Positions 8,367 to 14,988 of a DNA stretch of 23,972 bases are shown one piece after another (position 1 is the first letter of the stretch; every line of letters begins with the position of its first letter). Both the position numbers and the translations under genes were made by a program. The stretch is from assembly GCA_000433095.1 (NCBI GenBank), contig HF991480.1, forward strand, positions 9,660 to 33,631, given 5' to 3'. The notes below the pieces were generated by a model. It was not told where the DNA came from, did no database searches, and worked only from the letters and a program-made list of their open reading frames with translations. This DNA comes from Clostridium sp. CAG:967. Lineage in GTDB: Bacteria > Cyanobacteriota > Vampirovibrionia > Gastranaerophilales > Gastranaerophilaceae.

Positions 8367-8376
8367 GGGGGGGGGG
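8367..8376 (-). repeat. Homopolymer tract C10 (G10 on the plus strand) in the prepilin 5' coding region
   Basis: Ten consecutive G on the plus strand stand out in an AT-rich window. The tract lies between the ATG/Shine-Dalgarno of the prepilin gene and its main frame, and its length sets whether the two are joined. Long G/C tracts in surface-protein genes are typical slipped-strand contingency loci. Confidence 0.9.
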
Positions 8377-8401
8377 CAACCCTTAATGCTCTTGACTTAA
8401 T

Positions 8402-8418
8402 CATTTTTCAGCCTCCTT
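8402..8418 (-). promoter_or_regulatory. Shine-Dalgarno and ATG of the prepilin in its alternative frame
   Basis: AAGGAGG (8412-8418 on the minus strand) stands seven bases before the ATG at 8404-8402. This is the strongest start signal of the locus, and it belongs to the frame that is disconnected from the prepilin body when the tract holds ten C. Confidence 0.8.
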
Positions 8419-8453
8419 AATTTAAATTTAAATATGTCTTCTTGACTTTGTAC

Positions 8454-8482
8454 ATTATTTAACATATTTCTGTTTTTGTCAA
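8454..8482 (-). promoter_or_regulatory. Promoter of the prepilin gene
   Basis: On the minus strand there is a -35 TTGACA (8477-8482), a 17-base spacer and a -10 AATAAT (8454-8459). The predicted start near 8447 gives a leader of about 43 bases containing the AAGGAGG site. A TGTACA palindrome at 8449-8454 overlaps the downstream edge of the -10. Confidence 0.7.
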
Positions 8483-8595
8483 TAGATAAATAAAATAACA
8501 CATATCCCTTTTTTGTACAGTTCGGCTCCATTTGAGAACTTGAGTGATGTTATATTAGTGTCATTGATATATTTGCTAATTTTCTGTGCATTCAT
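8479..8595 (-). CDS. Possible 38-residue small protein, low confidence
   Basis: An open frame MNAQKISKYINDTNITSLKF... of 38 residues ends in a hydrophobic stretch (ICVILFIY). It lies about 40 bases downstream of a consensus minus-strand promoter (8642-8669). The ATG at 8595 has GAGGG only one base upstream, which is too close for a normal Shine-Dalgarno site. An in-frame TTG at 8634 would lengthen it. Its last bases overlap the prepilin -35. I do not recognise it, and it may be untranslated leader or a gene remnant. Confidence 0.25.
   Translation of the reverse strand: MNAQKISKYINDTNITSLKFSNGAELYKKGICVILFIY
8513..8522 (+). repeat. TTGTACAGTT site, one copy of an inverted pair (other copy 8671-8680, minus strand)
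   Basis: The ten bases TTGTACAGTT occur here on the plus strand and again on the minus strand at 8671-8680. A shorter relative, TTGTACATT, lies at 8448-8456. Each contains the palindrome TGTACA. The three copies flank or overlap the promoters between the prepilin and the Xre gene, making them candidate operators. Confidence 0.5.
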
Positions 8596-8641
8596 GCCCT
8601 CATTTATATTTAAATAGTAAACATATATGTTCAATAATTAA

Positions 8642-8669
8642 ATTATATGACGTGATATTTTTTTGTCAA
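8642..8669 (-). promoter_or_regulatory. Consensus minus-strand promoter beside the Xre gene
   Basis: TTGACA (8664-8669) and TATAAT (8642-8647) on the minus strand, separated by 16 bases, are both perfect hexamers. Transcription would run through the 8479-8595 frame toward the prepilin, giving it a second, long leader. A TGTACA site (8674-8679) lies just upstream of the -35, between it and the Xre start codon. Confidence 0.7.
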
Positions 8670-8670
8670 T

Positions 8671-8680
8671 AACTGTACAA
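8671..8680 (-). repeat. TTGTACAGTT site next to the Xre start, partner of 8513-8522
   Basis: This is the minus-strand copy of TTGTACAGTT, nine bases before the Xre ATG (8689) and two bases upstream of a consensus -35. A regulator bound here could affect both the divergent promoter and its own gene. Confidence 0.5.
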
Positions 8681-8688
8681 TATTTATT

Positions 8689-8907
8689 ATGTTAGATAAA
8701 GAAAAAACATTAAAAATTCTTGCAGAAAACATAAGAGTTGAACGAGCAAGAAAGAAGATATCACAGGAATATCTGGCTGAACAGGCTGATATTACTCCTC
8801 AGCATTTATACAGAATTGAAAACGAAAGAGTTTGCCCTACAATATTAGTTGTCGCAAATATTGCAAAAGCATTAGGTGTTACTTTAGATAAGTTATTACC
8901 TTTATAA
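8689..8907 (+). CDS. Small Xre-family helix-turn-helix regulator
   Basis: A 72-residue protein made almost wholly of one Cro/CI-type HTH domain: LAENIRVERARKKISQEYLAEQADITPQHLYRIENERVCPTI (about 11-52), followed by the usual ANIAKALGVTLDKLL. ISQEYLAEQADIT and PQHLYRIENE are the two HTH helices. It has no partner domain, so it probably acts as a dimeric DNA-binding protein. The ATG has no Shine-Dalgarno site, and the TGTACA site lies immediately upstream, so translation may be weak or leaderless. It is divergent from the phase-variable prepilin and bordered by TGTACA repeats, which suggests autoregulation and possibly pilin control; both are inferences. It ends at a strong terminator. Confidence 0.93.
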   Translation: MLDKEKTLKILAENIRVERARKKISQEYLAEQADITPQHLYRIENERVCPTILVVANIAKALGVTLDKLLPL

Positions 8908-8938
8908 AAAAAAGACTTCTAAACGGAAGTCTTTTTTT
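8906..8938. terminator. Bidirectional terminator between the Xre gene and the ATP synthase operon
   Basis: Stem AGACTTC (8913-8919) pairs with GAAGTCT (8926-8932) around a six-base loop. An A run lies on the left and a T run (to 8938) on the right. It can end both the Xre transcript and the minus-strand atp operon, whose last stop codon is at 8942. Confidence 0.93.
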
Positions 8939-8941
8939 ATT

Positions 8942-9874
8942 TTATCCTAGTTGAGCATTTGCACCCGAAACTACCTCAATAATTTCCTGGGTAATCGCAA
9001 ATTGTCGTGTTTTGTTATATTCAACCGATAAATCGTTAATCATTTTTTCGGCATTGTTTGATGCCGCAGACATTGCTGTCATTCTGCTTGCAAGTTCACT
9101 TGCCTGCGCTTCCAGCAATGATTGATACAAAATGTTTGTCATATACATTGGAACAACTTTTTGCAAAATATTATGCATATCAGGAATAAACTCCATTAAA
9201 GGATCAAGAACATTGTCATGTCTGCGTTCATAATCTTCATTTAATCCTTTTAACGGTAAAACTTCCCAACTTTCAACAAAATAACTCATCATATTCTTAA
9301 ATCTTGTTGTGATGATTTCAATTTTGTCTATTTGCTTATTAACATAGTATTCAGCCATATCTTCAATGATTATTTTTGCGCCTTCGCCTGAAGGATTATT
9401 GGCAACATTAAGATAGGTTTTTGCAAACTCACAGTTAAAGTCCCTGCATTTGCGTTTCAAGGTTGAAATTCCTTTTTGGCCGACAACAAACAGCACTGTT
9501 CTAATTCCTTGTTTGTTGTATTCTTCAATTGTTTTTAAGGTTTTTCTGATTACGTTTGCGTTATAAGCTCCTGCCAGTCCTTTGTTTGATGTTATAGCAA
9601 GAAGCCCTACAGACTTAATCTCTCTTACAGCCAGCAGTTCAGGATAATTGTCAACTGCGGTTTTTATTTTCAGGTTCTGGGCGCTGTAACCGTCAACTGA
9701 TGTCAAAAGTTTTTTGAACATGGAAACGAGTTCAAATGTAAAAGGACGTGATGCTTTAACTGTATTTTCAGCCTTTTTCACTTTTGCGGCAGCAACCATT
9801 TTCATAGCACGTGTAATTTTCTGTGTGCTTTTAACGCTCTGTATTCTGTTTTTTATATCTTTTAAATTTGCCAT
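8942..9874 (-). CDS. atpG: F-type ATP synthase gamma subunit
   Basis: This is the central rotor stalk subunit, 310 residues. The N-terminal helix MANLKDIKNRIQSVKSTQKITRAMKMVAAAKVKKAE and the C-terminal helix LASRMTAMSAASNNAEKMINDL...YNKTRQFAITQEIIEVVSGANA are the two conserved coiled-coil ends of gamma. The central Rossmann-like part contains LLAITSNKGLAGAYNANV. It is slightly longer than the usual ~290 residues. AAGG lies six bases before the ATG, overlapping the stop of atpA. It is the last gene of the operon; beta and epsilon are absent, as in Cyanobacteria, where gamma is called atpC and the beta-epsilon genes form a separate cluster. Confidence 0.97.
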   Translation of the reverse strand: MANLKDIKNRIQSVKSTQKITRAMKMVAAAKVKKAENTVKASRPFTFELVSMFKKLLTSVDGYSAQNLKIKTAVDNYPELLAVREIKSVGLLAITSNKGLAGAYNANVIRKTLKTIEEYNKQGIRTVLFVVGQKGISTLKRKCRDFNCEFAKTYLNVANNPSGEGAKIIIEDMAEYYVNKQIDKIEIITTRFKNMMSYFVESWEVLPLKGLNEDYERRHDNVLDPLMEFIPDMHNILQKVVPMYMTNILYQSLLEAQASELASRMTAMSAASNNAEKMINDLSVEYNKTRQFAITQEIIEVVSGANAQLG

Positions 9875-9882
9875 ATTAAACC

Positions 9883-11394
9883 TTAAAATGTTTTCTTGAA
9901 TGTATCAAGACTTTGTTTCAACAATTCTTTATCAGCATCTTCAAGCTTAGCGCCGTTGTTAAGTCTTTCAACAAGTTCCTGCATATTTGTGTTCAAATGT
10001 ACAAACCATTCTTTTTTAAACCTTTGAATGTCTGTATTTTCAACATCATCAAGAACTCCTTCGTTTGCGGCGAAAAGGATTGTAACTTGTTCTGCTACGC
10101 TTAACGGATTATATTGAGGCTGTTTCAACACTTCTGTCAGTTTTTCACCTCTTAATAATTGATTTTTGGTCGCTTGATCAAGATCTGATGCGAATTGGGC
10201 AAAAGCTTCCAATTCTCTGAATTGTGCAAGGTCAAGTCTTAATTTACCTGCAACCTGTTTAATGGCTTTAGTTTGAGCGGCACCGCCAACACGAGATACT
10301 GAGATACCTGCGTTAATAGCCGGTCTTACACCCGAGTTAAACAAGTTTGATTCTAAGAATATTTGTCCGTCAGTAATTGAGATTACGTTTGTCGGAATGT
10401 AAGCTGAAACATCTCCTGCTTGTGTTTCAATAATAGGCAGTGCTGTAATGCTTCCTCCGCCAAGTTCATCATTCAATTTAACAGCACGTTCAAGTAATCT
10501 TGAATGTAAGTAGAATACGTCGCCCGGATATGCTTCACGTCCCGGCGGTCTTTTTAATAGCAAACTCATTGCACGGTAAGCCTGTGCGTGTTTACTCAAA
10601 TCATCATATATGATAAGAACGTCTTTTCCTTGTTCCATAAATTCTTCACCGATAGCAACGCCTGCAAACGGTGCGATATATTGAAGCGGTGCAGACTCAT
10701 TTGCCGTAGCCGATACAATAATTGAATATTCCATAGCTCCGTGTTCTTCCAGAGTTTTTGCAAGCTGTGCTACTGTTGAAGCTTTTTGACCGATTGCAAC
10801 ATAAATACAAATAACATTTTGACCTTTCTGGTTAATCATTGTATCTATTGCAATAGCAGTTTTACCTGTTTGTCTGTCACCGATAATCAATTCACGCTGA
10901 CCTCTGCCAATAGGAGTTAAGGCATCAATAGCTGTTAACCCTGTTTGAAGCGGCTGGTGTACGGATTTTCTTGCAACAATACCCGGTGCAACTCTTTCAA
11001 TCGGTCTTGTTTTATCGGAAATAATTTCACCTTTACCGTCGATAGGTTTACCTGTCGGATCAATTATACGTCCTATAAGCCCGTCACCAACGGGAACAGA
11101 TGCAATTCTGCCTGTTGTTTTAACAGTCATTCCTTCTTTAATTTGTGTATATTCGCCGAGAATTACTACGCCGACATTGTCTTCGTCGAGGTTCATTGTA
11201 ATTCCAAGAGTATTTTTACCGTCGTCAAACGTTACAAGTTCGTTTGACATTACGTTTCTCAATCCGTAAATTCTTGCAATACCGTCACCGATTTCAATTA
11301 CAGTGCCTGTATTAGACACTTCTGTTTGAACATCGTAATTTTCTATTTTGCTTTTAATTATTGAACTAATTTCATCAGGTTGTATTAGTGCCAT
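9883..11394 (-). CDS. atpA: F-type ATP synthase alpha subunit
   Basis: 503 residues, the normal length. The nucleotide-binding P-loop is GDRQTGKT (172-179), the standard alpha-subunit form. DGIARIYGLRNVMSNELV lies in the N-terminal beta-barrel, ALPIIETQAGDVSAYIPTNVISITDGQIFLE follows the core, and SVSRVGGAAQ contains the arginine finger. Alpha subunits form the catalytic head with beta and bind nucleotide without hydrolysing it. AAGGGG shortly before the ATG supports the start. It lies between delta (10-base gap) and gamma (8-base gap). Confidence 0.98.
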   Translation of the reverse strand: MALIQPDEISSIIKSKIENYDVQTEVSNTGTVIEIGDGIARIYGLRNVMSNELVTFDDGKNTLGITMNLDEDNVGVVILGEYTQIKEGMTVKTTGRIASVPVGDGLIGRIIDPTGKPIDGKGEIISDKTRPIERVAPGIVARKSVHQPLQTGLTAIDALTPIGRGQRELIIGDRQTGKTAIAIDTMINQKGQNVICIYVAIGQKASTVAQLAKTLEEHGAMEYSIIVSATANESAPLQYIAPFAGVAIGEEFMEQGKDVLIIYDDLSKHAQAYRAMSLLLKRPPGREAYPGDVFYLHSRLLERAVKLNDELGGGSITALPIIETQAGDVSAYIPTNVISITDGQIFLESNLFNSGVRPAINAGISVSRVGGAAQTKAIKQVAGKLRLDLAQFRELEAFAQFASDLDQATKNQLLRGEKLTEVLKQPQYNPLSVAEQVTILFAANEGVLDDVENTDIQRFKKEWFVHLNTNMQELVERLNNGAKLEDADKELLKQSLDTFKKTF

Positions 11395-11404
11395 AACTTC
11401 CCCT

Positions 11405-11950
11405 TTATATTATGTTTTTACTCAAATTTTCCAATTTATTTTTCAGACTTGAATCAATGACATCATCATTAATTTTTACAACAAGTCCTCCGATAATTTC
11501 TTCATCTGTCTGCCATTGTGCAATTACATTTTTTTGTAATCTTTTTTGAAGTTTTTCTATAATTCTTTGTTTTGAATTGTCGTCTAATTCTACAGCCGAA
11601 ATAACTTCTACACGCTGCAAATTGTTTATTTTATCAAGTTCTTCCTGATATGCGGCAACAATTCCTTCCAGTTCTTTAAATCTTTTCTTTTCAATTAAAA
11701 TTTTTAAGAAATCTCTTATTTTTACATTCACATATTTAGTAAAGACTTCATCAATTATTGAAAATTTTGTTTCATCAGAAATTGCAGGGTTTTCTAAAAC
11801 TCCTGTCAAGTCTTTAGACTGAGTGCAAATTTCTGATATAATTTCAAGATTATTTAAAATATCATCATAAGATATGACATTATCCTGCCCTAGTTTCACA
11901 AGGGCATCTGCATAATTTTTTGCTGTTAATGATATTTGAATGTTTTTCAT
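11405..11950 (-). CDS. atpH: F-type ATP synthase delta subunit (OSCP)
   Basis: 181 residues, a typical delta length. Family features are the N-terminal NYADALVKLGQD (like 'RYAxALFELA'), the middle FLKILIEKKRFKELEGIVAAYQEELDK, the conserved 'RVEVISAVELDD' strand, and the C-terminal DEEIIGGLVVKINDDVIDSSLKNKLENL. Delta connects the peripheral b/b' stalk to the top of the alpha-beta head. AGGA is seen upstream of the ATG, and only three bases separate it from atpF, so the two are likely translationally coupled. Confidence 0.96.
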   Translation of the reverse strand: MKNIQISLTAKNYADALVKLGQDNVISYDDILNNLEIISEICTQSKDLTGVLENPAISDETKFSIIDEVFTKYVNVKIRDFLKILIEKKRFKELEGIVAAYQEELDKINNLQRVEVISAVELDDNSKQRIIEKLQKRLQKNVIAQWQTDEEIIGGLVVKINDDVIDSSLKNKLENLSKNII

Positions 11951-11953
11951 GGT

Positions 11954-12451
11954 TTATCCTAATTCTTCAATGCTTTGGTCAATATATTTTTTGTGCAGTT
12001 CTGGATGAGCCTTAAGCATTGATTTAATATGATTTTTGGCAAGCTCTGCTGATGCTTTTGCTGTTTTTGATGCAAGTTTTGCAGAAATTGTTTTTTCTTC
12101 TGCTTCAACAGTTCTTTGAATGTTGTCTTCTATCTGTTTAATTTTTTCTTCGGTTTTGGAAAGTATATTTTCTGCGACATTTTCCGCATGCTGCTTTGCA
12201 CTTTCAATTCTTGAGGTAATTTCTTCTTCAAGATTTTCAACAGATTTTTCTGCTTTTTGAAGCTCTGTCAATGCATTTTCTTTTTCCTCTTTAGCCTTTT
12301 CTATAGAATTAATTACACTGTTTTTTAACCCTTCAAGGCTGTCTTTGATTGCGAATTTTTTAACAATCCAGCCTAATATTAAGAGCATTACAATAAAATT
12401 GAACGTATTGCTTTTTACGAGTGAATCCCATATGTGTAAAACCGTATTCAT
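11954..12451 (-). CDS. atpF: F-type ATP synthase subunit b
   Basis: 165 residues with one N-terminal membrane segment (FNFIVMLLILGWIVKKF) followed by a long charged helix. It is rich in Lys, Glu and Ala (KAEKSVENLEEEITSRIESAKQHAENVAENIL), the usual peripheral-stalk coiled coil. It starts in an ATGA overlap with the b' stop codon (12448-12451). The presence of both b and b' predicts a heterodimeric stalk, as in Cyanobacteria and chloroplasts. Assignment of b versus b' follows gene order. Confidence 0.93.
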   Translation of the reverse strand: MNTVLHIWDSLVKSNTFNFIVMLLILGWIVKKFAIKDSLEGLKNSVINSIEKAKEEKENALTELQKAEKSVENLEEEITSRIESAKQHAENVAENILSKTEEKIKQIEDNIQRTVEAEEKTISAKLASKTAKASAELAKNHIKSMLKAHPELHKKYIDQSIEELG

Positions 12452-12918
12452 TTAAGCACCTTATTTACATAGTCATAATCAATATTATCTATAGTTGTAT
12501 TTTCGCCTAAGATTTTTGAAGAAATTGTTTCAGCCAAATCTTTAACGTTATTTTTTAATGCATCAGCTGTTTGAATTTCCTTTGCATAAAGTTCTTGTTT
12601 TGCTGACTGAATTTTATTTGCAGAATCAGCTTTTGCATTATCAGTAAAGGATTTAGCTTTTTCATTAGCTTCATTAACTTTGTCTGAAACAATTTTCTTT
12701 GATTCAGACAAAGTTTCATTCAAGCGTTTTTCTTTTTGCTCAAGCAGATTTTGAGCTTTATCTTTTGAATTTTTTGCATCATTATAGTGGTCATTGATGA
12801 ATTTTTCTCTTTCTTCAATAACACCTAAAATAGGTTTATAAAATATGGCATTCATAATAATTATGAATACTATAAAACTAATCATTGATACTAAAAATGT
12901 TGCATTAAATTCTAACAT
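12448..12918 (-). CDS. atpF': F-type ATP synthase subunit b'
   Basis: 156 residues with an N-terminal membrane helix (FLVSMISFIVFIIIMNAIFYKPILGVIEEREKFI) and a long coiled-coil region. 'FYKPI...IxEREKxI' is typical of b/b' subunits just after the membrane. It lies directly after the c subunit, the place of b' (called atpG in Cyanobacteria). Its stop overlaps the start of atpF by four bases. It would pair with subunit b in the stator. The gap to atpE is 28 bases. Confidence 0.93.
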   Translation of the reverse strand: MLEFNATFLVSMISFIVFIIIMNAIFYKPILGVIEEREKFINDHYNDAKNSKDKAQNLLEQKEKRLNETLSESKKIVSDKVNEANEKAKSFTDNAKADSANKIQSAKQELYAKEIQTADALKNNVKDLAETISSKILGENTTIDNIDYDYVNKVLK

Positions 12919-12946
12919 TGTCTTTCCTTTGTTCTTGTATTATTCA

Positions 12947-13189
12947 CTAAGCAAAGATTAATAACATTGCTACAAGCAGCGCATAAATAGCAGTTGCTTC
13001 TGCCAGACCGGCACCGATAATGAAGTTTTTAAAAGCTTCGTCTTTAATTTCAGGTTGTCTTGCAATAGCATCCAAAACCCCTTTTGTTGCAATACCTAAG
13101 CCTAAGCCGCCGCCGATTGCACCAAACCCGATTGCAATACCTGCGCCTAATTTTGCTAAATCTAAAGTTGCTAATTGTTCAACTGCCAT
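12947..13189 (-). CDS. atpE: F-type ATP synthase subunit c
   Basis: 80-residue hairpin of two membrane helices joined by the polar loop ARQPE (43-47). The ion-binding carboxylate is Glu64 in GLAEATAIY. The sodium-type ligands known from Ilyobacter-like c subunits (Gln in 'GxGQG' of helix 1 and Ser after the Glu) are replaced by Leu31 (GLGLG) and Ala65, so proton coupling is the more likely mode. Subunit c forms the rotor ring. The start has a strong AAGGAG seven bases before the ATG, in keeping with the need for many copies per complex. This ring assignment comes from residues only. Confidence 0.97.
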   Translation of the reverse strand: MAVEQLATLDLAKLGAGIAIGFGAIGGGLGLGIATKGVLDAIARQPEIKDEAFKNFIIGAGLAEATAIYALLVAMLLIFA

Positions 13190-13210
13190 AATTTTTCTCC
13201 TTTTTTTATA

Positions 13211-13900
13211 TTACTCTTCTTTTATTGCCATTGATATGTAAGTTGTTGATAGTAATGTGAATACCAGTGCTTGAATTAGCGCTACGAATAATTCAAATAA
13301 CATAAACGGCAACGGCGCAAAATATGCAACCATGCCTAAAATTGTAAACACAAGAACTTCGCCTGCAAATATATTTGCAAAAAGTCGGAGTGCAAGAGAA
13401 AAAGGTCTTACAAAAAGTTCAAGCGTATCAACAAGAGTGATTATAATTCCGTCAATACTAAATCCGTGAACAAAGAAATGAAAGCCCTTTCTTTTAACTC
13501 CGTAATATATATAATACAATGATACAACAATTGCCATTGCTGCAGTCATATTAATATCATTATTCGGTGATGCAAGTTCACCTGTTTTCAAGTGGATTAA
13601 ATGCCAGGGAAGCTGTCCTACAAGGTTAGCGGTAAGGATGAACATGAATAATGTAAGAATTAGAGGTAAGTGTCTTTTTGCTTCTGTTTCACCCATGCTT
13701 GCCTTTGTAATCCCTGCAAAGTAATTTACTATACTTTCTCCGATTACCTGAAGTTTAGAAGGAAATATTGAAGTTTTCCTTGTTGTAATCAAAGCAAGTA
13801 CAATAAGCAAAATCATGGTCACCCACATAGTAATCAATGTATCCATATTTAAGGACATAGTATGCCCTGCAATATTCAGTTTGTAAATCCAATGTTCCAT
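13211..13900 (-). CDS. atpB: F-type ATP synthase subunit a
   Basis: 229 residues with five or six membrane segments. The essential Arg172 lies in RPFSLALRLFANIFAGE (165-181), the hallmark of subunit a, and NLVGQLPW (92-99) and NDINMT precede it. It forms the ion half-channels against the c ring. It is the first gene of the operon, with GGGAGAG upstream of its ATG and a promoter just beyond. No atpI homologue precedes it, unlike many cyanobacterial operons. It diverges from birA, with 106 bases between the start codons. Confidence 0.97.
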   Translation of the reverse strand: MEHWIYKLNIAGHTMSLNMDTLITMWVTMILLIVLALITTRKTSIFPSKLQVIGESIVNYFAGITKASMGETEAKRHLPLILTLFMFILTANLVGQLPWHLIHLKTGELASPNNDINMTAAMAIVVSLYYIYYGVKRKGFHFFVHGFSIDGIIITLVDTLELFVRPFSLALRLFANIFAGEVLVFTILGMVAYFAPLPFMLFELFVALIQALVFTLLSTTYISMAIKEE

Positions 13901-13920
13901 GTTCTCTCCCTTGTGAATTT

Positions 13921-13949
13921 ATTTTAACTCCGTAAAAAAAAAATCGCAA
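13921..13949 (-). promoter_or_regulatory. Promoter of the ATP synthase operon
   Basis: On the minus strand there is a -35 TTGCGA (13944-13949), a 17-base spacer and a -10 TAAAAT (13921-13926). Ten of the 17 spacer bases are a T run (A10 at 13934-13943 on the plus strand). The predicted start is close to 13914, leaving a short leader with the atpB ribosome site. Confidence 0.65.
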
Positions 13950-14006
13950 ATTTTTTTTGTTTGAAGTAGAATTATTTATATAGAGAGTTTCGTTTTGAGG
14001 GAGATA

Positions 14007-14726
14007 ATGGAAAAGATATACCTGTCAGAGGTGGATTCTACAAACTTATATGCTAAATCAAATTTAGAAAATTTAGCCGATAAGTCTATTATCCATGCCG
14101 CTATTCAAACGGCTGGCAGGGGAAGATTACAGAGAACATGGGTTAACCTTGGTGAGGGTAATCTGTTTATGTCTTTTGTGCTAAAGCCTTCAAACTCTTT
14201 CAATGAAATTTATTCAAACTTAACTCAATATTTGTCTGTTGTATTGTGTTATGTGTTGGAAGAATACGGTTTAAAGCCTCAAATTAAATGGCCTAATGAT
14301 GTTTTGATTAACGGTAAAAAAATTGCTGGTATTTTATCTGAAACAGTTATGCAGGGAAGTAATTTCAAAGGGCTTGTGCTTGGTATAGGGGTTAACTTAA
14401 ATGCAAGTAAAGGCGATTTGAGCTTAATTACCGATAAAGAAGCAACTGCACTTAATTTAGAAATAGCTCAAACTGTAAATGTTGAAGAATTTTTAGATAA
14501 GCTGGCTCAAAATTTTTTTGCTGACTATGATAAATTTTTGGAAAAAGGATTTGAACTCATAAAAAGTGATTATGTTTCAAGAACGTGTTTTTTAGATACT
14601 GAAATATGTGTGCAGGTCTTTAATGATAAAAAATGTGGAATAGCCAGAGAAATAAATAATAAGGGGGAACTGGTTATGTACGATAATGAAAATGAATTTG
14701 TATTAACAATAGGAGATATATTATGA
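14007..14726 (+). CDS. birA: Biotin-[carboxyl-carrier] protein ligase, BirA-type without HTH
   Basis: 239 residues. The biotin-ligase catalytic domain begins almost at the N-terminus (SEVDSTNLYAKS), so it lacks the DNA-binding domain of bifunctional BirA. Motifs present are AAIQTAGRGRLQRTW (the biotinyl-AMP loop 'GRGR'), LFMSFVLKP, IKWPNDVLINGKKIAGIL ('KWPND' with the conserved Lys) and GLVLGIGVNLN. A small C-terminal domain follows. It joins biotin to the Lys of an AMKM-type acceptor using ATP. The frame is open from a TTG at 13995, but AGGGAG (13998-14003) lies inside that extension, so the ATG at 14007 is the real start. Its stop overlaps the oadG start (ATGA), and its likely substrate OadA is two genes downstream. 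Confidence 0.95.
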   Translation: MEKIYLSEVDSTNLYAKSNLENLADKSIIHAAIQTAGRGRLQRTWVNLGEGNLFMSFVLKPSNSFNEIYSNLTQYLSVVLCYVLEEYGLKPQIKWPNDVLINGKKIAGILSETVMQGSNFKGLVLGIGVNLNASKGDLSLITDKEATALNLEIAQTVNVEEFLDKLAQNFFADYDKFLEKGFELIKSDYVSRTCFLDTEICVQVFNDKKCGIAREINNKGELVMYDNENEFVLTIGDIL

Positions 14727-14959
14727 CAGAAAATTATTTATTAATGGGGCTGGAGTTAATGCTTCTCGGAATGGGGTTTGTTATTTCATTCCTTTGCGTG
14801 CTTGTTGCAGCAATGTTCGGGATGTCAGCAGTTGTAAAATACTTGAACAAACTCTTCCCTGAAAAAGTAGAAGTGGTTGAAAAGAAATCTGCTAAATCTC
14901 AAGCGGGTGACGATGCTGTTATTGCTGCGGTTGTAGCGGCTGTATTGGCTAGAAAATAG
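14723..14959 (+). CDS. oadG: Sodium pump decarboxylase gamma subunit (OadG family)
   Basis: 78 residues with one long N-terminal membrane segment (about 8-33: GLELMLLGMGFVISFLCVLVAAMFG) followed by a polar, Lys/Ala-rich tail. This is the usual form of OadG, the small anchor subunit of oxaloacetate-decarboxylase-type sodium pumps. It holds the alpha subunit to the membrane subunit. The identification rests on topology and on its position directly before oadA and oadB. Translation is coupled to birA through the ATGA overlap, and 29 bases separate it from oadA. Confidence 0.85.
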   Translation: MTENYLLMGLELMLLGMGFVISFLCVLVAAMFGMSAVVKYLNKLFPEKVEVVEKKSAKSQAGDDAVIAAVVAAVLARK

Positions 14960-14988
14960 TGTTAATTATAATTGAAAGGATATAAATT

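Noticed and set aside
9714..11247. Plus-strand open frames across the atp genes (for example 9913-10104 and 10945-11247)
   Set aside because: They lie opposite well-conserved ATP synthase genes, have no family features and no start signals, and read as low-complexity shadows.
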